Source: Lysobacter sp. (GTDB taxonomy: Bacteria; Pseudomonadota; Gammaproteobacteria; Xanthomonadales; Xanthomonadaceae). From it: a stretch of 64,000 bases of DNA. The first letter of the stretch is position 1, and every line of letters starts with the position of its first letter. Shown here one piece after another: positions 22,729 through 34,158 of this stretch. The position numbers and the translations under genes were made by a program. The DNA lies in contig JAHCAU010000002.1 of NCBI GenBank assembly GCA_019634715.1, positions 1 to 64,000 of the forward strand, read 5' to 3'. The notes beneath the pieces were generated by a model that worked only from the letters and a program-made list of their open reading frames with translations, searched no databases and was not told the DNA's origin.

Positions 22729-22737
22729 CGAGCGCCC

Positions 22738-22836
22738 GCGGGAATCGGGAATGGAGAATGGGGGATCGTGAGGAATACTTCGCATTCCCCGAGGTCACCG
22801 CTTCCGATTCCCCATTCCCTATTCTCCATTCCCGAG
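22738..22836. repeat. GGGAAT-type palindromic repeat between infB and rbfA
   Basis: The left arm, made of GGGAATCGGGAATGG followed by AGAATGGGG, is mirrored by a right arm (CCCCATTCCC ... TCTCCATTCCCG) after a 40-base centre. The transcript would form a long imperfect stem. Copies of this kind are common between genes of Xanthomonads; the family name is from memory. Confidence 0.7.
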
Positions 22837-22841
22837 CCAAC

Positions 22842-23216
22842 GTGAAAAAAAGCTTCCACCGCACCGATCGCGTCTCCGCCCAGCTCCGCAGGGAGCTGGG
22901 CACGATCGTCCATGCGATCGTCCGCGAGCACGGCCTGCCGTCGGTCAGCGTGTCCGATGTCGAAGTCACCCGCGACATGGCGCATGCCAAGGTCTTCTTC
23001 ACCGCGCTGCAGCAGGAGCGTGCGAAGGAAGCCTTGAAGGGGTTGAAGGCGCTCGCGCCCGAAATCCGCCACGAACTGTCGCGCGCCGTGCGCCTGCGCC
23101 ACACGCCCGAGCTGCATTTCCAGTACGACGATTCGGTCGATCGCGGCGAGCGCATCGACACGCTGCTGCGCGACCTCGACGCCGGCGAGCACGGCGATTC
23201 GAACGACGACGCCTGA
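22842..23216 (+). CDS. rbfA: Ribosome-binding factor A
   Basis: Cold-shock 30S maturation factor with a KH-like fold, 124 residues from GTG 22842. The frame is open to 22638, but the upstream part overlaps infB and the repeat. Family features: HRTDRVSAQLRRELGTIVHA, SVSVSDVEVTRDMAHAKVFF, LRHTPELHFQYDDSVDRGERID. The C-terminal acidic tail is short. It lies in the infB-rbfA-truB order found in most proteobacteria. Confidence 0.94.
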   Translation: MKKSFHRTDRVSAQLRRELGTIVHAIVREHGLPSVSVSDVEVTRDMAHAKVFFTALQQERAKEALKGLKALAPEIRHELSRAVRLRHTPELHFQYDDSVDRGERIDTLLRDLDAGEHGDSNDDA

Positions 23217-23271
23217 TCCGTCGCCCGGGCCGTCGCTTCCGTGCCGGCCGGCTCGGTGATCTAATCCCCCG

Positions 23272-24222
23272 ATGGCCCAGGCCCCGAAGAAAATCTTCCG
23301 CAAGCTCGACGGCATCCTGCTGCTCGACAAGCCGCAGGGCCTGAGTTCCAACCAGGCCCTGCAGCGCGTGCGCCACCTGTTCCGCGCCGAGAAGGCAGGC
23401 CATACCGGCAGCCTCGATCCGCTCGCCACCGGCCTGCTGCCGATCTGTTTCGGCGAGGCGACCAAGATCGCCGGCAACCTGCTCGGTTCGCGCAAGGCCT
23501 ACGACACCGTGGCGCGGCTGGGCATCGTCACCGACACCGACGACGCCGAAGGCCAGCCGCTGCGCGAACGTCCTGTCGGCCACTACGACATCGGCACGCT
23601 TGATGCCGCGCTGCGCGACCTGACCGGCCGCATCCGGCAGGTGCCGCCGATCTATTCGGCGCTCAAGCGCGGCGGGGAGCCGCTGTACGCCAAGGCGCGG
23701 CGCGGCGAAACGATCGAACTCGAAGCGCGGCCGGTCGATGTGCACGCGTTCGAGCTGCTGTCCGAACAGGACCTGCTCGACGGCGACGCACCGCAGCTGC
23801 GGTTGCACGTGGAATGCGGTTCCGGCACCTATGTGCGCAGCCTCGTGCGCGACCTGGGCGAGGCGCTGGGCTGTGGTGCGCATGTCGCCGAGCTGCGCCG
23901 GCTCTGGGTCGACCCTTTCCGCGATCCGCGCATGTGGACCCTCGACTCGCTGCAGGCCATGGCCGAGCGCGATCCGCACTGCCTCGATGCCTGCCTGCTG
24001 CCGATCGAGGTCGGCCTGGTCGGGCACCGGCACATCGAACTGACCGACGATGCGGTGCTGCGCTTCCTGCAGGGCCAGCGCATCCGCCTGAATCCCGGCG
24101 CCCCCCGGGAGTCGCCTGGGCCATGCGCGGTGTTCGGCCCCGATGGCCGTGCCCGCGGCCTGGCCGAGATCGACGACACCGGCTGCCTGCACCCGCAGCG
24201 GGTGTTCCAGCGCCAACCGTGA
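23272..24222 (+). CDS. truB: tRNA pseudouridine(55) synthase
   Basis: Makes pseudouridine 55 in the T-loop of all tRNAs; 316 residues. Motif [19 protein letters not shown] and the catalytic motif [12 protein letters not shown] (Asp about 49) are present, then [34 protein letters not shown] and the [15 protein letters not shown] segment. The C-terminal PUA-like domain is complete. Follows rbfA with a 55-base gap. Confidence 0.95.
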   Translation: MAQAPKKIFRKLDGILLLDKPQGLSSNQALQRVRHLFRAEKAGHTGSLDPLATGLLPICFGEATKIAGNLLGSRKAYDTVARLGIVTDTDDAEGQPLRERPVGHYDIGTLDAALRDLTGRIRQVPPIYSALKRGGEPLYAKARRGETIELEARPVDVHAFELLSEQDLLDGDAPQLRLHVECGSGTYVRSLVRDLGEALGCGAHVAELRRLWVDPFRDPRMWTLDSLQAMAERDPHCLDACLLPIEVGLVGHRHIELTDDAVLRFLQGQRIRLNPGAPRESPGPCAVFGPDGRARGLAEIDDTGCLHPQRVFQRQP

Positions 24223-24232
24223 CGAAGCCGCC

Positions 24233-24859
24233 ATGTCTCGCATCCATGCCCTCACCCTGTCCGTCGCCGCGCTGATCGCGCCCGGCGTGTCCACTGCCGC
24301 CGAGCTGACGCCCGGGTTGCCACCCGAGGCGGTGCTGCGCGAGGCCTATGCGCGCATGCGTGCCGGCGACTGGGACGCTGCGGCGGAGGCTTTCGACCCG
24401 GCGGCGCTGGCACGTTTCCGCGCGATGCTGGAACCGCTGTTCTCTGCGGCCTCCGCGCCCGCCGGGGAAGGGCAGGAGAATCGTGACGCGATGATGCTGA
24501 TGCTGCTCTTCGCACCGGCGAAGTCGGTCGAGGAGGTCCGGGCCCTGTCCGACCGCGCGCTGTTCGCGCGACTGATGCGCGGCACCATGTCGCTGGCCGG
24601 CGCGGAGCTGGATGAACAGGCGATCCTCGGCAGCGTGGCCGAGGGCAAGGATCGGGTCCACGTGGTCACCCGCAACACAGCGAGGATGGACCGGGCGACC
24701 GTGTCCAGGGTCGAGGCCGTGACCCTGCAGCGCACCGCGCAGGGGTGGCGGCTGGCGTTGACCGGCGAGATCGAAGGCCTGGCCGAGACCCTGCAGGCCA
24801 CCGTCGAGGCCGGGAGAACCGAGTCCGGAGAGGACCTTCCGTCGCCACCCACTCCCTGA
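24233..24859 (+). CDS. Hypothetical secreted protein downstream of truB
   Basis: 208 residues from ATG 24233, 10 bases after truB. The first 23 residues look like a signal peptide ending in VSTAA, so a periplasmic protein is likely. The body is mostly helical, with the stretch [35 protein letters not shown] resembling a tetratricopeptide-like or NTF2-like helper fold. Part of that stretch: [12 protein letters not shown] beta-rich C-terminal half ([20 protein letters not shown]) ends in a Pro-rich tail. I do not recognise a named family and no catalytic motif is evident. Confidence 0.75.
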   Translation: MSRIHALTLSVAALIAPGVSTAAELTPGLPPEAVLREAYARMRAGDWDAAAEAFDPAALARFRAMLEPLFSAASAPAGEGQENRDAMMLMLLFAPAKSVEEVRALSDRALFARLMRGTMSLAGAELDEQAILGSVAEGKDRVHVVTRNTARMDRATVSRVEAVTLQRTAQGWRLALTGEIEGLAETLQATVEAGRTESGEDLPSPPTP

Positions 24860-24874
24860 ACAGGCTTGTCCGGC

Positions 24875-24903
24875 TTGTCCGGGGCGACCCCGCCGGCTAC
24901 AAT
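24875..24903 (+). promoter_or_regulatory. Promoter of rpsO
   Basis: TTGTCC (24875-24880), 17-base spacer, TACAAT (24898-24903). The transcript would have a leader of about 130 bases with a stem CCGGGC ... GCCCGG and a T-rich run, suitable for S15 autoregulation as known in other bacteria, but that role is inferred. Confidence 0.7.
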
Positions 24904-25040
24904 TCCGCCGCTGTCCGGGCGGGTTTCACCATGGCCCGGGCGGTCTCCTTTTTTTCCTTTCCATCCAGGCGGCTCCGGCGGTGCGTCCTGCCCGGTCCAA
25001 ACCGGCCACGTTCCTGCGGTTCCCGCGTCAGAGGTCAATC

Positions 25041-25301
25041 ATGTCCATCGAATCCAGCCCGATCATCGAAGCGCACAAGCGCAGCGCCAACGACACCGGT
25101 TCGCCGGAAGTCCAGGTCGCCCTGCTCACGGCGCGCATCGTGCAGCTCACCGAACACTTCAAGGCCCACAAGCAGGATCACCACAGCCGTCGCGGCCTGC
25201 TGAAGATGGTCAACCGTCGTCGCAGCCTGCTCGACTACCTGCACCGCAAAGATGCGGAGCGTTACAAGGCCCTGATCGAGAAGCTCGGTCTGCGCCGCTA
25301 A
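25041..25301 (+). CDS. rpsO: 30S ribosomal protein S15
   Basis: Primary 16S rRNA-binding protein, 86 residues from ATG 25041 preceded by AGAGG. The family core is intact: [36 protein letters not shown] and the [15 protein letters not shown] helix. It is followed by a strong terminator and then pnp, the universal rpsO-pnp pairing. Confidence 0.97.
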   Translation: MSIESSPIIEAHKRSANDTGSPEVQVALLTARIVQLTEHFKAHKQDHHSRRGLLKMVNRRRSLLDYLHRKDAERYKALIEKLGLRR

Positions 25302-25312
25302 GCTACAGACCC

Positions 25313-25344
25313 ACCGCGGCGCAGAGATGCGCCGCGGTTTTTTT
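25313..25344 (+). terminator. Terminator of rpsO
   Basis: A perfect 10-bp stem ACCGCGGCGC / GCGCCGCGGT with loop AGAGAT, followed by seven T. It lies 12 bases past the rpsO stop. Confidence 0.92.
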
Positions 25345-25482
25345 GGGGGAGAGGCGTGAGGTTCGCGCCATATCCCCGCCAGAGACGAAGCATCACACCG
25401 AATCACACCGAAATTCAGGTCGCGACCGCGGCCGCCCGCACGGGGCAGGGGCCCCTACCGGTTCATCGTTTCAGATCGAGGA

Positions 25483-27591
<2,109 letters not shown>

Positions 27592-27619
27592 GCGCAACCG
27601 GACCTTTCCACGGGATGCG

Positions 27620-27648
27620 AAAAAGCGGGCGAAAGCCCGCTTTTTCTT
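27620..27648 (+). terminator. Terminator of pnp
   Basis: AAAAAGCGGGC and GCCCGCTTTTT pair over a GAAA tetraloop, a canonical intrinsic terminator 28 bases after the pnp stop. Confidence 0.95.
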
Positions 27649-27732
27649 TGCGTGTCGCGGGACGAAGGCCTGCCGTTTCCTTGCGCGGCAGGGGAACGGA
27701 CAAGGCTGCGGCACTGTGTGAGAATCCGCTGC

Positions 27733-29823
27733 ATGACGTCCTTCCCGCCGATTGCACTGTCCCTGGCCTGCGCGTGCTGCCTGCCGTTCGTTCACGTGCA
27801 GGCGCACGCGCAGGACAGGGACGATGCGACGGAACTCGATCGCATCGAAGTGATCGGCCGGCCGCGCCCGCTGCCGCCGGTGCCGGGGGCGGTCGCGCGC
27901 ATCGGCGCCGACACCCTGCGCGAGGCACAGCGCCAGGTGAACCTGTCCGAGGCGCTGCAGCGCGTGCCGGGGTTCACCGCGCTGGATCGCAACAATTATG
28001 CGCAGGACCTGCAGATCCAGACGCGCGGCTTCGGTGCGCGTTCGACCTTCGGCATCCGCGGGGTGCGCCTGATCGTGGACGGCATCCCGTCCAGCGGTGC
28101 CGACGGGCAGGGGCAGGCCGCGAGCTTTCCGCTGTCCTCGCTCGATCGCATCGAGGTGCTGCGCGGGCCGCTGGCCTTGCGCCACGGCAGTGCGCCGGGT
28201 GGCGTGATCATCGGATCGAGCGAAGCGCCGCTCGACGATGCGGTCGACATCGACCTGTGGGGCAGCGACGACGGCGGGCGGCGCGCGAACCTGCAGGTCG
28301 ATGGGCGCAGCCGCGACCTGCGCCTGCGCTGGCGCGCGCAGGCCGGCAGTTTCGCGACCGATGGCCTGCGCCCGCAGAGCGCGGCGCGTCGGCATCACGC
28401 CAATGCGCTGGCCGAATGGCAACTGGGCGAGCGCGATCGACTGCGCCTGGTGTTCAACGGTCTGCACCAGCCGCTGTCGGAGGACCCGCTGGGACTCACC
28501 GCCGCTGCGTTCGCGGACGATCCGGAGAGGACCGATCCGGTGGCGCGGCGTTTCGATACGCGCAAGACCGTCGACGACCGGCAGTTCGGCGCGTCGTGGA
28601 CGCGCACGCTGGCATCGCGCGGCACGATGGGCGTGTCGGCGTACCGCAGCGAGCGGCGCGTCGAACAGTTCCTCGCGCTGCCGGCGGCCGCGCAGTCGGC
28701 GCCGGGCAGCGCCGGTGGCGTGATCGATCTGGCGCGCGTGTCCGACGGCGTCGAATGGCACCACGCAATGCGCGGTGCGCGCGGACGGCTGGAGTTCGCC
28801 CTGGAAGCCGCGCGCCTGGACGAGGCGCGGCGTGGCTACGAGAACTTCGTCGGCACGCAGGTCGGCGTGCGCGGCCGCCTGCGTCGCGACGAACGCAACC
28901 GCGTCGACAGCCTCGATGCCGCCGTGGTCGGCTCGACCGACCTGGGACAGGGCGTCGAGCTGCTGGGCGGCGTGCGCGGCGCCTGGCAGCGCATCGACAG
29001 CCGCGACCGCTTCCTGGCCAACGGCGACGACAGCGGGTCGCGACGCGATGCGCGCCTGGCCTGGTCGCTGGGCGTCGAATGGGCGTATTCGACGCCCGGC
29101 ACGCTGTATGCGCATGTCGGCGAACACGCGGAAACGCCGACCCTCAACGAACTGGCCTACCGCGCGGACGGCAGCGCCGGACTCAACCGCGATCTCGATG
29201 GGTCGCGGGCACGCAGCATCGAGGCCGGCTGGCGCTGGCGCGGCGAGCGCGGCGAATTCAGCGTCGCGGCTTATCGTATCGATACCCGCGACGAGATCGT
29301 GCCGGCGCTCAACCGCGGCGGTCGCGCCAGTTTCGCGAACGCGGGTGCGACGCGGCGCGAAGGCATCGAACTCGGCGCGTGGGTGCCGATCGGTGCAGGC
29401 TGGACCGCCACGCTCGCCGCGAGTTGGGTCGACGCGCGCTTCGAGGACGATTTCTCGTTCGTGGTGCAGAACGAAACGCGCACGGTGTCCGCCGGCAACC
29501 GCATGCCCGGCATCCCGCGTACCGACCTGTTCGCCGAATTGGCCTGGCGCGCAGCCGAAGGGCGCTGGTCGACGGCGCTGGAAGCGCGCGCGGTCGGCCG
29601 GATCGCCGTGGATGATCGCAATACCGACGATGCGCCCGGCCATGCGCGTTTCGCCTGGCGCGTGAGCAGCAGCTTCGCCGACGGCTGGCGCACGTTCCTG
29701 CGCGTCGACAACCTGTTCGATCGACGTGCCGTCGGTTCGGTGATCGTCAACGAGGCGAACGGGCGCTATTTCGAGCCGGGCTCAGGACGCAGCGTGACGG
29801 TGGGGATCGGCTGGCGGCGGTGA
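27733..29823 (+). CDS. TonB-dependent outer-membrane receptor
   Basis: Energy-coupled outer-membrane transporter, 696 residues from ATG 27733; the open frame from 27652 is not needed. A signal peptide ends near HVQAHAQ. The TonB box region reads LDRIEVIGR. The plug follows with SEALQRVPGFTALDR, TRGFGARSTFGIRG and SSLDRIEVLRGPLALRHGS. The 22-strand barrel includes HAETPTLNELAYR and ends in an aromatic-poor C-terminus (VTVGIGWRR). Plug and barrel are closest to siderophore, metal or cobalamin receptors, but the substrate cannot be called. It stands alone between a terminator and a repeat. Confidence 0.88.
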   Translation: MTSFPPIALSLACACCLPFVHVQAHAQDRDDATELDRIEVIGRPRPLPPVPGAVARIGADTLREAQRQVNLSEALQRVPGFTALDRNNYAQDLQIQTRGFGARSTFGIRGVRLIVDGIPSSGADGQGQAASFPLSSLDRIEVLRGPLALRHGSAPGGVIIGSSEAPLDDAVDIDLWGSDDGGRRANLQVDGRSRDLRLRWRAQAGSFATDGLRPQSAARRHHANALAEWQLGERDRLRLVFNGLHQPLSEDPLGLTAAAFADDPERTDPVARRFDTRKTVDDRQFGASWTRTLASRGTMGVSAYRSERRVEQFLALPAAAQSAPGSAGGVIDLARVSDGVEWHHAMRGARGRLEFALEAARLDEARRGYENFVGTQVGVRGRLRRDERNRVDSLDAAVVGSTDLGQGVELLGGVRGAWQRIDSRDRFLANGDDSGSRRDARLAWSLGVEWAYSTPGTLYAHVGEHAETPTLNELAYRADGSAGLNRDLDGSRARSIEAGWRWRGERGEFSVAAYRIDTRDEIVPALNRGGRASFANAGATRREGIELGAWVPIGAGWTATLAASWVDARFEDDFSFVVQNETRTVSAGNRMPGIPRTDLFAELAWRAAEGRWSTALEARAVGRIAVDDRNTDDAPGHARFAWRVSSSFADGWRTFLRVDNLFDRRAVGSVIVNEANGRYFEPGSGRSVTVGIGWRR

Positions 29824-29881
29824 CATGCCTCCCGCGTTGGTCTCTTGTAGGGGCGACGCGAGTCGCGACTTCTTGGTTCAG

Positions 29882-30032
29882 GCCCCCTTTGAAAAAGGGG
29901 GCGGCGACCGCGAAGCGGTCGCGGGGGATTTGGGGGCTTGTCCTCTATCGTCGACGCATCGGTCTTCGATCCTTGCGCTCGGCAAATCCCCCCGCCGCGC
30001 TGCGCGCGCCGGCCCCCTTTTGCAAAGGGGGC
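29882..30032. repeat. Compound palindromic intergenic repeat
   Basis: GCCCCCTTT pairs with AAAGGGGGC (29882-29902), GCGACCGC with GCGGTCGC (29904-29922), and a second inverted copy (AAATCCCCCC ... GCCCCCTTTTGC) lies at 29984-30031. The two halves can also pair with each other. It fills the space between the convergent receptor and DUF1501 genes, and may act as their terminator. Confidence 0.75.
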
Positions 30033-30060
30033 GAGCGGTTTCAGTGCGAAAAGGGGCAGA

Positions 30061-31545
30061 TCAGGTCATCCCCAGTGCCGCGAGCAGCCTGCGGAACCAG
30101 TGTTCCTCGTCGCGCTGGCGGGCGCGGGTCGCGCGCAGCGATTCGCCGTAGGCCGGCTGCGGGTTCGCCGGCAGGCGCGCGACATCGGCGACATCCGCCA
30201 TGGCGGCGTATTGCGGCGCGAGGTCGGTGCCCTGGAACAGGCCGAGCGGTGTGTAGCCGGTGTAGCCGGGGAACACGTCGCCGAGGCGGTTGTTGCCCAT
30301 GCGCCGGATCAGCAGTTCGGAGAACACGCGACGGTAATCGGTGGTCACCGGGATGTCGCCGAAGTAGGGCGACAGCGTCTGCGGGTCGAGGCCGAGCCAC
30401 TGGCCGTAGAAGCGGCGGCCGTTGACCGGGCCGCCCAGCACCAGCAGCGGATTGCCGTAGCCATGGTCGGTGCCGCCGCTGCCGTTCTGGCGCACGCGGC
30501 GGCCGAATTCGGACTGCACGATCACGGTCACGCGCGGCGCTTCGCCGCCGGCGTTCATCTCGTTGTAGAACGCGGTCAGCGCCTGCGACAGCTCGGCGAT
30601 CTTGTTCTGGAAGAAGTGATAGCCGCTGCCGGCCGTGCCCTGGCCATCGTGGGTGTCCCAGCCGCCGACATCGAGCGTTGCGTAGCGCAGGCCGAGGTTG
30701 AAGCGGATCGACTGCGCGACCGTCCACAGCTGGCGGGCGAAGGTGCTGGTCGGCCAGTTCGCGGGCAGGGTGGAGGTGTAGGCCTGGGCGCCGATCACGC
30801 GCAGGGCGGCATCGGCGCGCTGGCCGGCGCGCTCCAGCCCGGTCTGGCCGGCCCACAGGCTGGCCATGGTCTCGTTCACGCCCTTGGTGCCGGCAGGCAG
30901 GCCGCTGCGGTACTGCTGCCACTGGTAGGCGCCGGAATTGAGCGAAAAGTCGTTCGGGCTGGGCATGGACAACGACTGCGTCGAGCCGAGCAGGTTGGCC
31001 GGCTGGCGGCTCGCGACTGCAGCCAGCGGCATCACCGGCGCGCCGACGATGCCCGGCTGGGTGTTCCAGGCACGGGTCAGCCAGCCGGTGCCGCCGCCCT
31101 GCTGCCCGGGCGTGCCCAGGTCGAGGTAGAGCTGGGCGTCGAAGTGGCTGCGCGTGACCACGGTGGGCATGCCGCAGCTGTGCACGACGGCGAGCTTGCC
31201 TGCGTCCCACAGGTCCTTCAGGCCGGTGGCCGACGGATGCAGGCCGAAGCCGGTGGCGCTGCCGTTGGCCAGGGTCAGCGGCAGCGCGCCATAGGCGCCG
31301 GAGGCGGCGATGTTGAGCGACGGCCGCGCTTCCTCGTAGAAGCCGCGGTCGTTGCCGGCGATCGGCGGCACCAGGTTCAGGCCGTCCATGCCGCCGCGCA
31401 GGAAGACCACGACGACGGTGTCGTAGCTGTTGAGTGCGGCCTGTGCCTCGCGGGAGAACAGCAGGCTCGGACCCGCGGCGCCGATGGCCGCGGTCGCACA
31501 GGCGCCCTTGAGGAATTCGCGGCGGTCGATGTGGAGATCGGTCAT
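30061..31545 (-). CDS. DUF1501 family protein (Tat-exported, sulfatase-like fold)
   Basis: 494 residues. The N-terminus DRREFLKGACATAAIGAAG is a twin-arginine signal, so export in folded form is likely. Family features: VVVVFLRGGMDGLNLVPP, HSCGMPTVVTRSHFDAQ, DVGGWDTHDGQG, VIVQSEFGRRVRQNGSGGTDHGYGN (metal-site-like His and Asp). The fold belongs to the alkaline-phosphatase/sulfatase superfamily, but no biochemical role is established. It is one base downstream of a DUF1800 gene; the two families are almost always paired. Confidence 0.9.
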   Translation of the reverse strand: MTDLHIDRREFLKGACATAAIGAAGPSLLFSREAQAALNSYDTVVVVFLRGGMDGLNLVPPIAGNDRGFYEEARPSLNIAASGAYGALPLTLANGSATGFGLHPSATGLKDLWDAGKLAVVHSCGMPTVVTRSHFDAQLYLDLGTPGQQGGGTGWLTRAWNTQPGIVGAPVMPLAAVASRQPANLLGSTQSLSMPSPNDFSLNSGAYQWQQYRSGLPAGTKGVNETMASLWAGQTGLERAGQRADAALRVIGAQAYTSTLPANWPTSTFARQLWTVAQSIRFNLGLRYATLDVGGWDTHDGQGTAGSGYHFFQNKIAELSQALTAFYNEMNAGGEAPRVTVIVQSEFGRRVRQNGSGGTDHGYGNPLLVLGGPVNGRRFYGQWLGLDPQTLSPYFGDIPVTTDYRRVFSELLIRRMGNNRLGDVFPGYTGYTPLGLFQGTDLAPQYAAMADVADVARLPANPQPAYGESLRATRARQRDEEHWFRRLLAALGMT

Positions 31546-31546
31546 G

Positions 31547-33358
31547 TCAGCGACTCATGAATTCGGGAGACATCAGGATCAGCGCGACCAGGCTGCGCAG
31601 GCGCTGCTGGTTGTAGTGCCGCTTCGGGTCGCTGGCGGCCCAGGCGTCGGTGTCGGTGATGACGTAGGTCGCCGGGTCGCCGTTCTGGGCCATGAAGCCG
31701 ACCAGGGTCTGCCGCCGTGCCGCGGTCGGCAGGTGGCCGAGGATGCGCTGGCACCAGAAATCCACCAGGTTGTTCGCCGTCCAGTTGCTCACGCCGCTGC
31801 GCGTGATGGCCAGGATCGGTGCCATCGGGATGGTGTTGTCGCTGGTTTCGCTGATCCAGTTGAGCAGCTTCCAGGCCATCGCGTAGCTGTTCGAACCCGA
31901 CCAGGCGAGGCCATTGTCGGGGTAACCGTTCGGCGCGGGCCATTCGTAGGGTGAATGGCCGGTGAAGCCCATGCGCCAGAACACCTCGTCGCTCTTGCTG
32001 TCGGCGACCCTCGGCGTCCAGTCCGAGCCGGTGGCGCGCAGTGCCGCGGCCACGAGTTCGAACGGGCGCCGGTTCTTCATGCCCCAGCTGTGGATGAAGG
32101 CATCGGACAGCAGGATGTGGCGCAGCGTCCGCGCGATCTGGTCGGGTTGCTGCCAGTTGGCGCGGAACACCGTCGCCGCGCTGTCGACCAGCGCCTGGGG
32201 AGGCGTATCGCTGACGAAGCGGCGGATCAGCTTCCTGCAGATGTACTTCGCGACGCGCGGGTGCTGCGCGAGACGGTCGAGGATGTCGCGGCCGTCCTTC
32301 ATCGCCGGCTGTTCGGGGTTGAGGAACTTGCCGAGCACGAACTTCGGGCCGGCATCGTGCCAGGCCTGGCGGTAGACGAAGGTGCCGTCGTTCTCGTTCG
32401 GGTACTGCCAGTGGCCGTCCTTCACCGACCAGCCGGTGAACGCGGAGGCGGTCTCGTACACGTCGACGTCGGTGTAGCCGATCGGGAACGAGGGATCCTC
32501 GGGGCAGGGCGGTACCTGGAAGGGATCCATGAAACCGAGGTAGTTCTCGGCGCCGAAGGTGTGCAGTTCCAGCAGCTCGCGCGCGAAGTTCTCGTTCGGA
32601 CCGGCGCGGGTGTTCGATTCGTTGTCGAGGTAGTACAGCATCGCCGTGCTCTGCGCGACGGCTTCGAGCATCGTGCGGAAGTTGCCCAGCGCGTTGGCGC
32701 GGATCACGTCGCGGTTGTAGTGCACGTACACCGGTGCCGCGGAGAAGTCGGTCAGCGTGACGTTGAAATGGTTCTGCCAGAACCCGACCACCACCTCCTG
32801 CAACTGGCGCCGCGAATGCACCGCGCGCGCCAGCGCCGAACGCTGGACTTCCCAGGCCGGACGCATGCGCACGTCGTACACCGGGTCGTTGAGCACGTGA
32901 TCGCTCCACAGCTGGGTCAGCGACTTGCCCAGAGTGGTGTAGCCGGCATTGGTCAGGCGCGCCTCGAAGGCGCTGTCGTCGATCGCCGCCGGGTTGAGCT
33001 GCTGGTTCACGAAGGCCGTGAGCCGCGCGGTGTCGTTGGCGCCGAGCGCGTTGAACTCGGCGATCGATGCGGTGGTCGCGCCGAAGGTGAGGTGGTTGAG
33101 CACGCGCACCGCGAAAGGCGGGCGCGGCAGGGTGGTCAGTTCGGCCTGCGAATTGTTCGCGGTGGATGGCGCCGGCTTTCCGGCGGTGCCGGTGACCAGC
33201 GGGCGCTCCAGCCGGGGTGGGCGTGCATCGAAACGGATCGGACCCTGGATGCCGTGCCGGCGCGCGATCACATCGAGCATCGCCTTGCGATCGGCTGCGG
33301 GGACGGGCCGGGGAGCGGGTCGAGACTGGACGGGGCGGGGGGCGGTGGGGCGGGGCAT
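31547..33358 (-). CDS. DUF1800 family protein
   Basis: 603 residues from ATG 33358; an upstream in-frame start at 33406 is possible. An Arg/Pro-rich N-terminus is followed by the family core: LNHLTFGATTASIAEFNALG, VVGFWQNHFNV, ANALGNFRTMLEAVAQSTAML, YYLDNESN, NENFARELLELHTFG and FTGWSVKDGHW, then AKYICRKLIRRFVSD. These are the usual DUF1800 signatures. Function is unknown; it is thought to act with the exported DUF1501 partner encoded next. Confidence 0.9.
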   Translation of the reverse strand: MPRPTAPRPVQSRPAPRPVPAADRKAMLDVIARRHGIQGPIRFDARPPRLERPLVTGTAGKPAPSTANNSQAELTTLPRPPFAVRVLNHLTFGATTASIAEFNALGANDTARLTAFVNQQLNPAAIDDSAFEARLTNAGYTTLGKSLTQLWSDHVLNDPVYDVRMRPAWEVQRSALARAVHSRRQLQEVVVGFWQNHFNVTLTDFSAAPVYVHYNRDVIRANALGNFRTMLEAVAQSTAMLYYLDNESNTRAGPNENFARELLELHTFGAENYLGFMDPFQVPPCPEDPSFPIGYTDVDVYETASAFTGWSVKDGHWQYPNENDGTFVYRQAWHDAGPKFVLGKFLNPEQPAMKDGRDILDRLAQHPRVAKYICRKLIRRFVSDTPPQALVDSAATVFRANWQQPDQIARTLRHILLSDAFIHSWGMKNRRPFELVAAALRATGSDWTPRVADSKSDEVFWRMGFTGHSPYEWPAPNGYPDNGLAWSGSNSYAMAWKLLNWISETSDNTIPMAPILAITRSGVSNWTANNLVDFWCQRILGHLPTAARRQTLVGFMAQNGDPATYVITDTDAWAASDPKRHYNQQRLRSLVALILMSPEFMSR

Positions 33359-33503
33359 GCGAACTCCGGCGATGCGCCCTGAATGCGGGCGGAACACGCG
33401 CACCATACCCCGGATTCAAGTCGCAGCGTGGCGCCTGTTCGATCTGGATTCGTGACGAAAAACACGGTCCTGAAATGTCCCTGCGACAATCGGCCGATTG
33501 CGT

Positions 33504-34139
33504 CTATCGAGTGACAATCGCCTCCAGGAGACTCTGTGAATCCGCGCACACTTCATGGCTCGCATGGGGCTGCAGCGCGTCGGGCCGGGCGTAGCCCCAG
33601 CCGACGCCGATGAAGTCGATGCCCAGTGCCGCCGCAGCCTGGGCGTCGCGGATTTCGTCGCCGACGTAGACGGCATCGTGCGGCGCGCAATCGAAGCGCT
33701 TCAGCATCTTCCGCAATCGCGCCTTCTTGCCGAGGATCGGGATGTCGCCTTCCAGCGCGTCGACGTGCCCCATGGTCCGCTCCCCGAGCACGGCGCGCAC
33801 GTTGGCCGGGCTGTTCGAGGTCACGATCGCGATGGCGACGCCCTGCGCCTTCAGCGACGACAGCACGGTGTCGATGCCGTCGAACGGCACGATGCCGGCG
33901 ATGTCCCCGCGCATGCGTCGGCGCATCTCGCGCGTGACCAGCGGCAGCTTCCACCAGGGCAGGCCCAGGCGTTTCATGATCGTGCCCGCGTCGAGTCCGC
34001 GCAGCGCCTGCAGTTGCGCATCGTCGAGCGGCGTCAGCCGGTAGCGCGGTGTGATCTCGCGCAGGGTCGCGGCGAACCAGTCGACGGAATCGGCCAGCGT
34101 GCCGTCGAAATCGAACATGGCGAGGCGGTAGCGCGGCAT
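33504..34139 (-). CDS. HAD-superfamily phosphatase
   Basis: A cytoplasmic phosphoglycolate phosphatase-like hydrolase of 211 residues from ATG 34139. HAD motif I FDFDGTLADS (two Asp), motif II IVTSN, motif III Lys in GKKARLRKML, and motif IV VGDEIRDAQAA are all present with a helical cap between I and II. It starts 19 bases after the 3-hydroxybutyrate dehydrogenase gene and is probably in its operon. Substrate unknown. Confidence 0.9.
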   Translation of the reverse strand: MPRYRLAMFDFDGTLADSVDWFAATLREITPRYRLTPLDDAQLQALRGLDAGTIMKRLGLPWWKLPLVTREMRRRMRGDIAGIVPFDGIDTVLSSLKAQGVAIAIVTSNSPANVRAVLGERTMGHVDALEGDIPILGKKARLRKMLKRFDCAPHDAVYVGDEIRDAQAAAALGIDFIGVGWGYARPDALQPHASHEVCADSQSLLEAIVTR

Positions 34140-34158
34140 CCCTGCAGTCCGCAGCGGC

